Source: Clostridia bacterium
Lineage (GTDB): Bacteria; Bacillota_A; Clostridia; Christensenellales; Aristaeellaceae
DNA: 9,435 bases
Assembly: GCA_017399225.1 (NCBI GenBank)
Contig: JAFQEB010000068.1
Span: 1 to 9,435 of the forward strand
Direction: 5' to 3'
Shown: positions 1 to 6,154 of the stretch, in pieces
Layout: every line of letters starts with the position of its first letter
Numbering within the stretch: position 1 is the stretch's first letter
Notes under the pieces: model-generated
What the model was told of the DNA's origin: nothing
What the model saw: only the letters and a program-made list of their open reading frames with translations
The model's database searches: none
Program-made: the position numbers and the translations under genes

Positions 1-151
1 ATTCCCCACTGAGAGAAAGGTTGCTCACGCGTTACTCACCCCTCCGCCGCTAGAAAACTCAGGAGCAAGCTCCCTCGTATCCCCGCTCGAATTGCATGTG
101 TTAAGCAAGCCGCCAGCGTTCGTCCAGAGCCAGGATCAAACTCTTGCGTTT
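1..151 (-). rRNA. rrs: 16S ribosomal RNA, 5' end (partial)
   Basis: Read on the minus strand, the sequence contains AGAGTTTGATCCTGGCTC (144 down to 127), the almost universal start of bacterial 16S rRNA, followed by the conserved GAACGCTGGCGG and TTAACACATGCAA segments, a V1 hairpin with GGAGCTTGCTCC, and GGGTGAGTAACGCGTGAG. Counting seven bases back from AGAGTTTG, as in E. coli numbering, puts mature nucleotide 1 at about 151. Only the first 151 nt are present; the rest continues past the left edge. Two normally conserved places differ: CTCTG where CTCAG is usual, and ATGCAATTCGAG where ATGCAAGTCGAA is usual. The gene is transcribed from the strong promoter near 281-309. Confidence 0.97.
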
Positions 152-274
152 AATCCTTTATGCTTAACCGGTTTTACCGGCAAGACTCAACTCATTCGGA
201 ATTACTGTCTCTTGTTTGCGTTCTTTCTGTTCTGTATCGTTTTCAAGGTTCAGTGCCCGCTCTCGCGAGCAAGC
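152..274 (-). other. rRNA operon leader
   Basis: This is the transcribed leader between the inferred start of transcription (about 274-276, six to seven bases after the -10 box) and mature 16S. It begins with an 8-bp hairpin (255-274) whose loop is GCGA, a GNRA tetraloop; two of the pairs are G-U. Next comes TGAACCTTGAAAAC, which resembles a segment common in Firmicutes rRNA leaders and spacers. A second hairpin, CCGG-TAAAA-CCGG, lies at 168-180, about 17 nt before mature 16S. The leader probably pairs with sequence after 16S for RNase III processing, but the partner lies outside the window. I see no good E. coli-type boxA. Confidence 0.7.
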
Positions 275-280
275 TTGTTT

Positions 281-309
281 ATCTTATCACCATCCCTGGG
301 AAAAGTCAA
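281..309 (-). promoter_or_regulatory. rRNA operon promoter (sigma-A type)
   Basis: On the minus strand the -35 box TTGACT (309-304) and the -10 box TAAGAT (286-281) are separated by exactly 17 bp, close to the housekeeping consensus and correctly placed about 130 bp before mature 16S. Transcription should start near 274-276. Immediately upstream are four A-tracts at about 10-bp spacing, annotated separately. Only one rRNA promoter is convincing; I looked for a second between 340 and 400 and found none. Confidence 0.9.
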
Positions 310-313
310 CACC

Positions 314-350
314 TTTTTTCAGTTTTTTTGAACTTTTTTCATCTCTTTTT
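314..350 (-). promoter_or_regulatory. UP-element-like phased A-tracts
   Basis: On the minus strand there are four runs of A, at 319-314 (6), 329-323 (7), 339-334 (6) and 350-346 (5). Their centres are about 10, 10 and 11-12 bp apart, so they fall on one face of the helix. They cover roughly -40 to -76 relative to the inferred start. Such tracts can contact the C-terminal domain of the RNA polymerase alpha subunit and can bend DNA, as known for strong rRNA promoters. The function here is inferred from position and composition. Confidence 0.7.
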
Positions 351-402
351 CGCATATCGAACATTCGCTTTTGGGGCATTTCCGAACGTTCTGCAAATTA
401 AT

Positions 403-437
403 CGAACATCCCCGGCGTCACACGCCAGGGATGTTCG
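403..437 (-). terminator. Hairpin terminator at the end of mnmA
   Basis: This is a 16-bp stem with one G-U pair and a 3-nt loop: the 5' arm runs 437-422 and the 3' arm 418-403. The 5' arm lies in the last codons of mnmA and the stop codon TGA sits at the loop and the start of the 3' arm. The following minus-strand bases, ATTAATTT, are T-rich but not a clean T run, so termination may be partial or helped by a factor. The stem would also protect the 3' end of the operon mRNA. The rRNA promoter starts about 95 bp further on. Confidence 0.75.
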
Positions 438-1521
438 TCTTTCCAGCATCCAGGATCTGCTCCACCACGGCGCCGCCAATGCAGCGATCTCCCAGGTACA
501 GCACTGCACTCTGGCCGGGCGTCACAGCCCTTTGAGGCTCCAGCGCCCGGATCAGCAGCTTGCCGTCCGCCTGCAGCGTCGCCTCCACCGGCGTATCCAC
601 CTGGCGATAGCGGTACTTACAGGTGCAGCGCAGGGTTTCGCCCGTGCTGATGGGCGCATCCCCCACCCAGGTCACGCCGCCGGCGATGGACAGGGTCGAG
701 TAGAGCATCGGATGATCCTCCCCCTGGGCGACCAGCAGCCGGTTCCTCTCCAGATCCTTGCCGATGACGAACCAGCTCCGCCCGTCGCCGCAGCCGCCGA
801 TGCCAAGGCCACGCCGCTGGCCGAGGGTATAATACATCAGGCCGTCATGATGGCCGACCACCGCGCCGTCCGGGGCGACCATATCGCCGGGCTGGGCGGG
901 CAGGAACTCCTGCAGGAAGGTCTTGAATCGCCGTTCGCCGATGAAGCACACGCCGGTAGAATCCTTCTTCTTGCTGTTGATCAGGCCGTGCTGCTCCGCG
1001 ATGGCGCGCACCTCCGCCTTGGTCATGTGACCGACGGGGAACATCGCCTTTTTGAGCTGCGCCGAGTGCAGCATATAAAGGAAGTAACTCTGATCCTTGT
1101 TGGGATCTGCGCCGCGCAGGAGATCGCCGCTTTCGTTGGTCTGGACAAAATGCCCCGTGGCCATCCGGGAGGCGCCCAGCTGCATGGCGAAGTCGAGGAA
1201 GGCCTTGAACTTGATCTCCCGGTTGCACAGCACGTCCGGGTTGGGCGTGCGGCCCGCGCGGTATTCATCCAGAAAGTAGCTGAACACGCGATCCCAGTAT
1301 TCCTGGGCGAAATTGACCGCATAGTACGGGATGCCGATGGTCTCGCAGACCTCGCGGACGTCGTTCCAGTCCGCTTCGGCGGTGCAGACGCCGTCGTCCC
1401 CGTCTTCCTCCCAGTTTTTCATGAACACGCCCACCACGTCGTAGCCCTGCTGCTTGAGCAGCAGCGCCGCGACCGAGGAATCCACCCCGCCGGACATGCC
1501 CACCACAATACGTTCTGCCAC
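418..1521 (-). CDS. mnmA: tRNA-specific 2-thiouridylase MnmA
   Basis: MnmA adenylates U34 of tRNA-Lys, -Glu and -Gln and then inserts sulfur, giving the 2-thio part of mnm5s2U; sulfur is relayed from a cysteine desulfurase. The protein is 367 aa, the usual family length. Visible motifs are the PP-loop GMSGGVDSS (residues 8-16), the first catalytic cysteine in NPDVLCNREIKF (Cys99), ATGHF (121-125), NKDQSYFLY (141-149), and the second catalytic cysteine in STGVCFIG (Cys192). The C-terminal part with GQRRGLGIGG and CKYRYRQ is the tRNA-binding and beta-barrel region. The start codon is GTG, directly after the TAA stop of the HAD-Tmk gene, with GGAGG at 1534-1530 and an 8-nt spacer, so translation is probably coupled. 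It is the last gene of the operon. Confidence 0.97.
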   Translation of the reverse strand: MAERIVVGMSGGVDSSVAALLLKQQGYDVVGVFMKNWEEDGDDGVCTAEADWNDVREVCETIGIPYYAVNFAQEYWDRVFSYFLDEYRAGRTPNPDVLCNREIKFKAFLDFAMQLGASRMATGHFVQTNESGDLLRGADPNKDQSYFLYMLHSAQLKKAMFPVGHMTKAEVRAIAEQHGLINSKKKDSTGVCFIGERRFKTFLQEFLPAQPGDMVAPDGAVVGHHDGLMYYTLGQRRGLGIGGCGDGRSWFVIGKDLERNRLLVAQGEDHPMLYSTLSIAGGVTWVGDAPISTGETLRCTCKYRYRQVDTPVEATLQADGKLLIRALEPQRAVTPGQSAVLYLGDRCIGGAVVEQILDAGKTNIPGV

Positions 1522-2811
1522 TTATTCCGCCTCCATGAGCCTTGCGATGACGTGCTCCGCCACCTCTTTGCCGATTTCCTTCGGGGTACGGGTCGCATCC
1601 ACGACGATGAACCGGTCAGGGTCGCGGCGGATGAGCTCCCGGTAGCCGGCTTCGGTGCGCGCGTGGAAGGAATCCCCCGCCAGCTCCAGCCGATCCAGCT
1701 CCGTTGCGGCGGCGCGGCGCGCCATGGACGTTTCGTGATCCACGTCCAGGTAGATGGTCGCCATGGGCATCGTGCCGTCCACGGCGGGGGCGTTGATGTC
1801 CAGCACCCGCTGCACACCCAGCTGCCGACCGCCGCCCTGATAGGCCACGGAGGAATCCACGAACCGGTCGCACAGCAGCACCTTGCCCGCCTTGACGGCC
1901 GGGCGGATGACCTGACGCACATGCTGGGCGCGGGCCGCCGCGTAGAGCATCGCCTCGGTAATGTCGTCCATCTCGGTATTGTTCTTGTCCAGGATGATCT
2001 CCCGCAGCTTCTCGGAGATGGGGCAGCCGCCGGGCTCCCGGCTGAGGACGAGCTCGAAGCCGAAGCGGTCGATGGCGTCGGTCAGGAGGCGGATTTGTGT
2101 GCCCTTGCCGCTGCCGTCCAGGCCCTCGATGGAGAGGAACGCGCCCGCCGGGGTTTCGGCTTCAGGGCAGAGCAGGTCGATCACATGCTGCACCGTGGCG
2201 CAGTAGGCCGTGCAGCCGGCCTCCCGCAGCTCCTCTTCGGAGCCGTAGCCGTAGCCCACGCCGATGGACTTCACCTCCCGGCCCAGGTTCCTGCCCGTGC
2301 CGATGGCGCCCTCGATGTCAAACTTGCGATCGCCGATCATCCACGCCTCGTCCCAGTCTTCCGGCAGGGCCTCGGTGATCAGCCCCACCTTGTCGGAGGA
2401 GCGGTCGCCTTCGGGGCCGACGATCTTCTGAATATACTTGTCCAGGCCGAAGTGGGCGATGATGCGCTCGGAGGCCCTTTGGGGCTTGCCCGTCGCCACG
2501 GCGATGTACCAGCCCTCCTGCTTCAGCGTGCGCAGCAGGCGGCGGATGCCGGGGAACACCCGGTTCTCGAACAGGCCCACTACATTGTAGCGTTCGCGGT
2601 AGGTGGCCACGGCCCGGTCGGCCATGTCGTCGTCCATGCCCATGTACTCCCGGAAGGAGTAGCCCAGCGGCGGGCCGATGAATCTGCGCAGGGTCGCAGC
2701 GTCCGGCTCGGGGAAACCCAGCTTTTCCGCCGCGTACTTCACGCAGTTCCAGATGCCCTCCTCCGAGCGGGTGAGGGTGCCGTCCAGGTCCAATATCACT
2801 GCTTTACGCAT
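1522..2811 (-). CDS. tmk: HAD hydrolase - thymidylate kinase fusion protein
   Basis: This is a single 429-aa reading frame with two enzymes. Residues 1-215 are a HAD phosphatase: motif I DLDGTL (8-13, Asp8 and Asp10), a C1-type cap region, motif II ATGKP (106-110), Lys141, and motif IV GDRKFD (160-165). It resembles the Gph/5'-nucleotidase-like branch. After a short linker (about 215-223), residues 224-429 are dTMP kinase, which makes dTDP from dTMP: P-loop EGLDGSGKGTQ (229-239), SREPGG (257-262), CDRF (314-317), YQGGGR (324-329) and a LID segment ELDRLELAGDSFHARTEAGY (371-390). The residue after the P-loop lysine is Gly, where Tmk normally has Ser or Thr. The ATG start has AAGGAG 10 nt upstream and overlaps the decarboxylase gene by 16 nt. 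The kinase half is certain; the HAD substrate is unknown. Confidence 0.95.
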   Translation of the reverse strand: MRKAVILDLDGTLTRSEEGIWNCVKYAAEKLGFPEPDAATLRRFIGPPLGYSFREYMGMDDDMADRAVATYRERYNVVGLFENRVFPGIRRLLRTLKQEGWYIAVATGKPQRASERIIAHFGLDKYIQKIVGPEGDRSSDKVGLITEALPEDWDEAWMIGDRKFDIEGAIGTGRNLGREVKSIGVGYGYGSEEELREAGCTAYCATVQHVIDLLCPEAETPAGAFLSIEGLDGSGKGTQIRLLTDAIDRFGFELVLSREPGGCPISEKLREIILDKNNTEMDDITEAMLYAAARAQHVRQVIRPAVKAGKVLLCDRFVDSSVAYQGGGRQLGVQRVLDINAPAVDGTMPMATIYLDVDHETSMARRAAATELDRLELAGDSFHARTEAGYRELIRRDPDRFIVVDATRTPKEIGKEVAEHVIARLMEAE

Positions 2812-4151
2812 AAGAGCGTATCTCCTTCCACGCCGAAGCGCTCCTGATTCTTGGCATTCGTAAGCCGGTCGATGACCTCGGCCGGGATGATCTCCCCCGG
2901 GCAGACCAGCGGCACCCCCGGCGGGTACAGGCCCGCAGAGGCCGCAGCGATGCGTCCGGCGCAGGCCGCCAGGGGGACGTTTTCGCTCTGGGCCATGGCT
3001 GCCGCGCGAACCTCCATCGCCTGCGGTGGGATGGCCGTCAGCATGGGCAGCACGGGGATCTCTTCATGTTGCAGCGGGCATTCCTTCAATATAGATAGAA
3101 GGGACAGCACCCGTTCCGCCTCATCCATGGCGGTGAGGATGAACACCACCCGCCGGTGATCGTGCATTTCCACATCCACCCCAAGGGCCTGCAGGGCCAG
3201 CGCGAGGGCCGGGCCGCCCTGGGGTGCGTCGATGACCAGCCGGGTCGGGTCGAAATCCAGGCCGGTATCTTGCCACATCGCGTGGGCGTCCCGGTAGCCC
3301 TGGGCAGGCAGCGCCCGGCGGATCTCCTCCGCTGCGGCGGCGACAGCCTGCAGCCGCTCCCGGCCATGCAGGGTCATACAGGCCCGCGCGTCGTCGATGG
3401 ACATCATCTGGATAAAGGAGGGCGAGGAGGTCTGCTCCCGGCGCAGCAGGCGCAGCGCCCGCACGCGATCAGCCCCGCCCTGCAGGTGCAGCACCGCCGA
3501 GCCGGTCAGGCCGGGCAGGGTCTTGTGTACCGACTGCACCCAGGCGTCCGCGCCGCACGCTCCGGCGGACTTCACGCCCTCCAGCCAGGGGAAGTGGGCC
3601 CCGTGGGCCTCGTCCACCACCAGGCGGATGTTCCGCGCATGGGCGGCCTCGGCGATGCGCTCCAGGGGCAGCATACAGCCGTAATAATCTGGCCTCGCCA
3701 GAAAGATCGCCTTTGCCTCCGGATGCGCGTCCATCGCGGCGATCACGTCGGTTTCCTTCATGTAGCACAGGCCGTCCGCCGTCATGGACAGGGGCAGCCA
3801 GCGCACCTTCACCCCGCCCATGATGCAGCCGTTGACCGCAGAGAGGTGAGCGTTTCTGGGCAGGAGGATGGTATCACCCTCGTGGCAGTACAGCTGCATC
3901 ATCACATGGATGCCGCTGGTGGAGCCGTTGGTGAGGAAGAGCGTCTCCGCCGCGCCCGCAGCCTCCGCGTAGAGTGCCTGTGCCTGAGCAATGCCGCGCT
4001 CAGGGGCATAAAGGTCATCGGTCAGGGGCAGCTCCGTGGTATCCAGGGCGTACAGATCCGCAGGGCCGAAGGGCGCCCGTCCCTTGTGTCCCGGCATGTG
4101 GAAGCTCCGCCGCTCCGCCGCCTGACGCAGCATATCGTATACAGGCCTCAT
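2796..4151 (-). CDS. Orn/Lys/Arg decarboxylase family PLP enzyme (YaaO-like)
   Basis: This is a fold-type I PLP enzyme of the short Gram-positive lysine/ornithine/arginine decarboxylase group. Counting from the upstream ATG at 4172, it shows FHMPGHKG (24-31), NGSTSGIH (82-89), VVDEAHGAHF (185-194; Asp187 should bind the PLP ring nitrogen), SVHKTLPGLTG (214-224; Lys217 is the expected Schiff-base lysine) and SSPSFIQMMSID (249-260). A C-terminal part with LYPPGVPLVCPGE follows, typical of the family. I prefer the ATG at 4151, giving 451 aa: it has GGAGG with a 7-nt spacer and leaves the family-like start MRPVYDML. The ATG at 4172 would overlap the stop of the previous gene by 8 nt. Position next to tmk matches Bacillus yaaO-tmk. 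The amino acid substrate cannot be read from the sequence; a polyamine-pathway role is inference. Confidence 0.92.
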   Translation of the reverse strand: MRPVYDMLRQAAERRSFHMPGHKGRAPFGPADLYALDTTELPLTDDLYAPERGIAQAQALYAEAAGAAETLFLTNGSTSGIHVMMQLYCHEGDTILLPRNAHLSAVNGCIMGGVKVRWLPLSMTADGLCYMKETDVIAAMDAHPEAKAIFLARPDYYGCMLPLERIAEAAHARNIRLVVDEAHGAHFPWLEGVKSAGACGADAWVQSVHKTLPGLTGSAVLHLQGGADRVRALRLLRREQTSSPSFIQMMSIDDARACMTLHGRERLQAVAAAAEEIRRALPAQGYRDAHAMWQDTGLDFDPTRLVIDAPQGGPALALALQALGVDVEMHDHRRVVFILTAMDEAERVLSLLSILKECPLQHEEIPVLPMLTAIPPQAMEVRAAAMAQSENVPLAACAGRIAAASAGLYPPGVPLVCPGEIIPAEVIDRLTNAKNQERFGVEGDTLLCVKQ

Positions 4152-4164
4152 CTCCGGCCCTCCG

Positions 4165-5226
4165 TCATTCATTGGCCGCCTCGCAGAGCCGCACGGCCAT
4201 GTCGTCGATCACATCGCGCATTTCCAGCACGTCCAGCCAGTCCGCCGGGATGGCATCCGCACCCAGCCATGCGCCGAGGATATTGCCCGCGATGGCCCCG
4301 GTGGAGTCGCTGTCCCCGTCGTGGGTCACAGCCGCCGAGAGGCAGTCCGCCATATTGTCCGGGTGGCGCAGCACACAGAAGACTGCGATGGCCAGCGCCT
4401 CATCCCCAACCCAGCCGCCGCCCAGGGCGTGGATCGCCTCCCGCTCCGGCTTGTCGGAGGCAGCCAGCTTCATCGCCCGGGTCATCAGCTCCCGGAAGGC
4501 CATGAGCGCCGCAAACCGCCCGTCAGATTCACCCGGCTGCTCCTCGCAGCCCTCCGCCGCGCCGATCTCCGGGCCGAAAAGCCGCAGCATCCGCTTCAGG
4601 CTCTCCCGCACGATCTCCTCCAGCGGCATTCCGTCCTCCGTGAGGATCATGTGCACCATGTCCGCCAGCATCGCCGCCGGCACCCAGCCCATCACATGGC
4701 TGTGGGTGATGGCCGCCGCCATCGCGCCCTGCAGAGCCCAGGCGTCCCCATCGTCCGGGAGGTCGGGCATTTTCAGCATCCCGCAGGGGGCCGCGCGCAT
4801 CACGCCGCCGCAGCCCTTGGAGCGGTTGATGGGGGCCTCCATCGTGCCCATGCGGCCGCTGTCCAGGGCGCTCAGGCAGGTCAGCCCCGGAGCGCGGCGG
4901 CGGTACAGCCCGGCCTCGGCCAGGAGCCGGCTTTCCCGGTGGAACAGCCCCTGCCGGCTGCCGCCCTGGGTCACATGCCAGTCCAGATAGCTCTGGTACA
5001 CGCACCCCGGCATGGGCAGGCGGTGCTTCCGGCCCAGGAGCATCCCCTCAGCAGTGAAGAGGGTCATCTGCGTGTCATCCGACACCGTGGGCGACATCCG
5101 CCGCACGCCCCGCTGCCCATGATCGACCAGGATCCGGTCCAGCGTGTCGAACTCCACCTGATACCCCAGCGCATCGCCCACAGCGCCTGCCAGCAGGCAT
5201 CCGCGATACCGGTTCAGCTTCTCCAT
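4165..5226 (-). CDS. ADP-ribosylglycohydrolase family protein (DraG-like)
   Basis: The product is a 353-aa predicted cytosolic protein of the DraG/ARH family, metal-dependent hydrolases that remove ADP-ribose from proteins or small molecules. From the ATG at 5226 it reads GCLLAGAVGDALGYQVEF (9-26), SDDTQMTL (49-56), NRSKGCGGVMRAAP (134-147), THSHVMGW (174-181), GGGWVGDEALAIAVF (269-283) and HDGDSDSTGAIAGNILGAWLG (302-322). The acidic clusters SDD and DSDS are the expected two-metal site. An upstream start at 5343 in the same frame is rejected because it would place the promoter and the palindrome inside the gene; the 5226 start has AAGGGGG with a 7-nt spacer. It is the first gene of the operon; the decarboxylase start follows its stop by 13 nt. 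The substrate is unknown, and no ADP-ribosyltransferase is visible nearby. Confidence 0.93.
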   Translation of the reverse strand: MEKLNRYRGCLLAGAVGDALGYQVEFDTLDRILVDHGQRGVRRMSPTVSDDTQMTLFTAEGMLLGRKHRLPMPGCVYQSYLDWHVTQGGSRQGLFHRESRLLAEAGLYRRRAPGLTCLSALDSGRMGTMEAPINRSKGCGGVMRAAPCGMLKMPDLPDDGDAWALQGAMAAAITHSHVMGWVPAAMLADMVHMILTEDGMPLEEIVRESLKRMLRLFGPEIGAAEGCEEQPGESDGRFAALMAFRELMTRAMKLAASDKPEREAIHALGGGWVGDEALAIAVFCVLRHPDNMADCLSAAVTHDGDSDSTGAIAGNILGAWLGADAIPADWLDVLEMRDVIDDMAVRLCEAANE

Positions 5227-5241
5227 ACCTTCGCCCCCTTT

Positions 5242-5255
5242 ACTTTCCGGAAAGT
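5242..5255. promoter_or_regulatory. 14-bp perfect palindrome, candidate operator
   Basis: The sequence ACTTTCCGGAAAGT is its own reverse complement and lies between the -10 box and the ribosome binding site of the ADP-ribosylglycohydrolase gene, about +7 to +20 of the transcript. This is a common place for a dimeric repressor to block initiation or elongation. It could instead be a small RNA hairpin, but it has no loop, so a DNA site is more likely. No regulator is identified. Confidence 0.45.
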
Positions 5256-5268
5256 GTATCTTCTGTTC

Positions 5269-5298
5269 AGTATAGCATATTCCCCCTGCACTTTTCAA
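5269..5298 (-). promoter_or_regulatory. Promoter of the ADP-ribosylglycohydrolase-tmk-mnmA operon
   Basis: On the minus strand TTGAAA (5298-5293) and TATACT (5274-5269) are separated by 18 bp, five of six matches to consensus at each box, in an A/T-richer stretch than the surrounding genes. Transcription would start near 5262, giving a 5' untranslated region of about 36 nt that contains the palindrome. The four downstream genes are too close together for internal promoters, so this probably drives all of them. Confidence 0.75.
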
Positions 5299-5343
5299 CC
5301 GGAGCGGCGGAAATCCCTCGCGGGCAGGCAGGGCATACGGCAA

Positions 5344-5363
5344 GGGACGGCTGATAGCGCCCC
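5344..5363 (-). terminator. Weak hairpin after the Spo0A-like gene
   Basis: Directly after the stop codon, the minus strand can form a 6-bp stem (GGGGCG with CGTCCC, one G-U pair) and an 8-nt loop. No T run follows, so it is at best a weak or factor-assisted terminator. Read-through into the downstream operon is possible. The rest of the gap to the promoter at 5298 holds nothing else that I recognise. Confidence 0.3.
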
Positions 5364-6103
5364 TACGGATTTTGCGCGCGCCGTTTGATCTGGTAAGCCG
5401 CCTGCCGCCCCAGCCGCAACGCCCCGAGGGTGATGTGCTCCCGGATGCGGCAGAGGAACTCCCGGTTGGTGGGCTTGCCCTTCTCCGGATCCACGCTGGA
5501 ACCGAAGAAGCGATCCAGCGCGCCGATGCTGCCCCGCACCCAGGTGGACTCCACGCACAGGCGCAGGCTGCGCTCTACCGCAGCAGGGGTCATGCTGTGC
5601 CGCCGGGCGATCATCGGGTACAGGCCGTGCTGCAGATCCGTCAGCAGGGGCGGATGCACCACCAGCATCGCCGCCATCTCCGGCAGGAATTCCCAGGCCC
5701 GGAGCCTCGGGGGCACCTGCATCGTCCGCAGGAAGGCGGCAGCCACCGCCTCCACCTCCGGCATTCGCCCTGCGGTCAGCGCTGGCAGCTGCCCCCTCCG
5801 CCGCAGCTCCTGCAGCCGTTCCGGCAGCTCCTCCGGGGCGACCGCCTGGCCGTCGGGGCCGGCAAATCCGATCCCCAGCACCCACGGCGGCATGAGCATC
5901 GGCGCGGTGATCAGTCCGCGCAGCAGCTCCCGGCTCTCTCCGCAGGCCGTCAGGAGCAGCACCTCCGCATAGCTTTCCAGGCATTCCAGCGCCTGCTGCC
6001 CGTGCACCACCGGGATGCACTGCCAGTCCTCCCCCAGGTTTTCGATGGCACAGCGCCAATCCCGCCCCATGCGGGCGTCCGGTGTGAGCATGATGCACCT
6101 CAT
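5363..6103 (-). CDS. Spo0A-like regulator with degenerate receiver domain
   Basis: This encodes a 246-aa protein. Its C-terminal half, from about residue 125, matches the Spo0A DNA-binding domain: LYPMIARRHSMTPAAVERSL, WVRGSIGALDRFFG and KPTNREF line up with LYPxIA, TxxRVERAIRH, WxRGxID, FG and KPTNxEFI of Spo0A. In the recognition helix ER and the following R are kept, but the preceding Arg and the later His become Ala and Leu. The N-terminal 110 residues are receiver-sized, but where the phosphoacceptor Asp would end strand 3 the sequence reads EVLLLTACGES, with no Asp. I chose the ATG at 6103 because GGGAGGG lies 6 nt upstream; ATGs at 6109 and 6124 lack a usable site. It probably binds DNA, and regulation by phosphorylation looks unlikely. 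It is unlikely to be the main Spo0A, which usually follows spoIVB. Confidence 0.85.
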   Translation of the reverse strand: MRCIMLTPDARMGRDWRCAIENLGEDWQCIPVVHGQQALECLESYAEVLLLTACGESRELLRGLITAPMLMPPWVLGIGFAGPDGQAVAPEELPERLQELRRRGQLPALTAGRMPEVEAVAAAFLRTMQVPPRLRAWEFLPEMAAMLVVHPPLLTDLQHGLYPMIARRHSMTPAAVERSLRLCVESTWVRGSIGALDRFFGSSVDPEKGKPTNREFLCRIREHITLGALRLGRQAAYQIKRRAQNP

Positions 6104-6154
6104 TTTCATCCCTCCCGGCGACATGGTAGCACATCCGGAGGTGGAAATGGGGAT

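Noticed and set aside
194..203. ATTCGGAATT in the rRNA leader, similar to the heptamer element at 8114-8254
   Set aside because: Only one short copy without tandem or inverted partners; likely coincidence.
92..331. Small plus-strand frame of 79 codons over the 16S start and leader
   Set aside because: It lies antisense to 16S rRNA, its leader and its promoter, with no ribosome binding site or homology signal.
384..391. GAACGTTC as a LexA/SOS box
   Set aside because: The Gram-positive LexA site needs four bases between GAAC and GTTC; here there are none.
160..2847. Plus-strand open frame of 895 codons
   Set aside because: It runs antisense across mnmA and HAD-Tmk and starts in the rRNA leader. 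Its composition (rich in Arg, His, Ala, Gly) is that of a GC-rich mirror frame, with no recognisable motif.
3156..4505. Plus-strand open frame of 449 codons
   Set aside because: Antisense of the decarboxylase and the end of the ADP-ribosylglycohydrolase gene; no domain seen.
5145..5151. Second TGTCGAA heptamer
   Set aside because: It lies inside the ADP-ribosylglycohydrolase coding region, on the plus strand, with no promoter nearby; taken as chance.
5227..5343. Upstream extension of the ADP-ribosylglycohydrolase gene to a start at 5343
   Set aside because: The added 39 residues match nothing in the family and would contain the promoter and palindrome; the ATG at 5226 has a good Shine-Dalgarno and begins just before the conserved GCLLAGAVGDALG.
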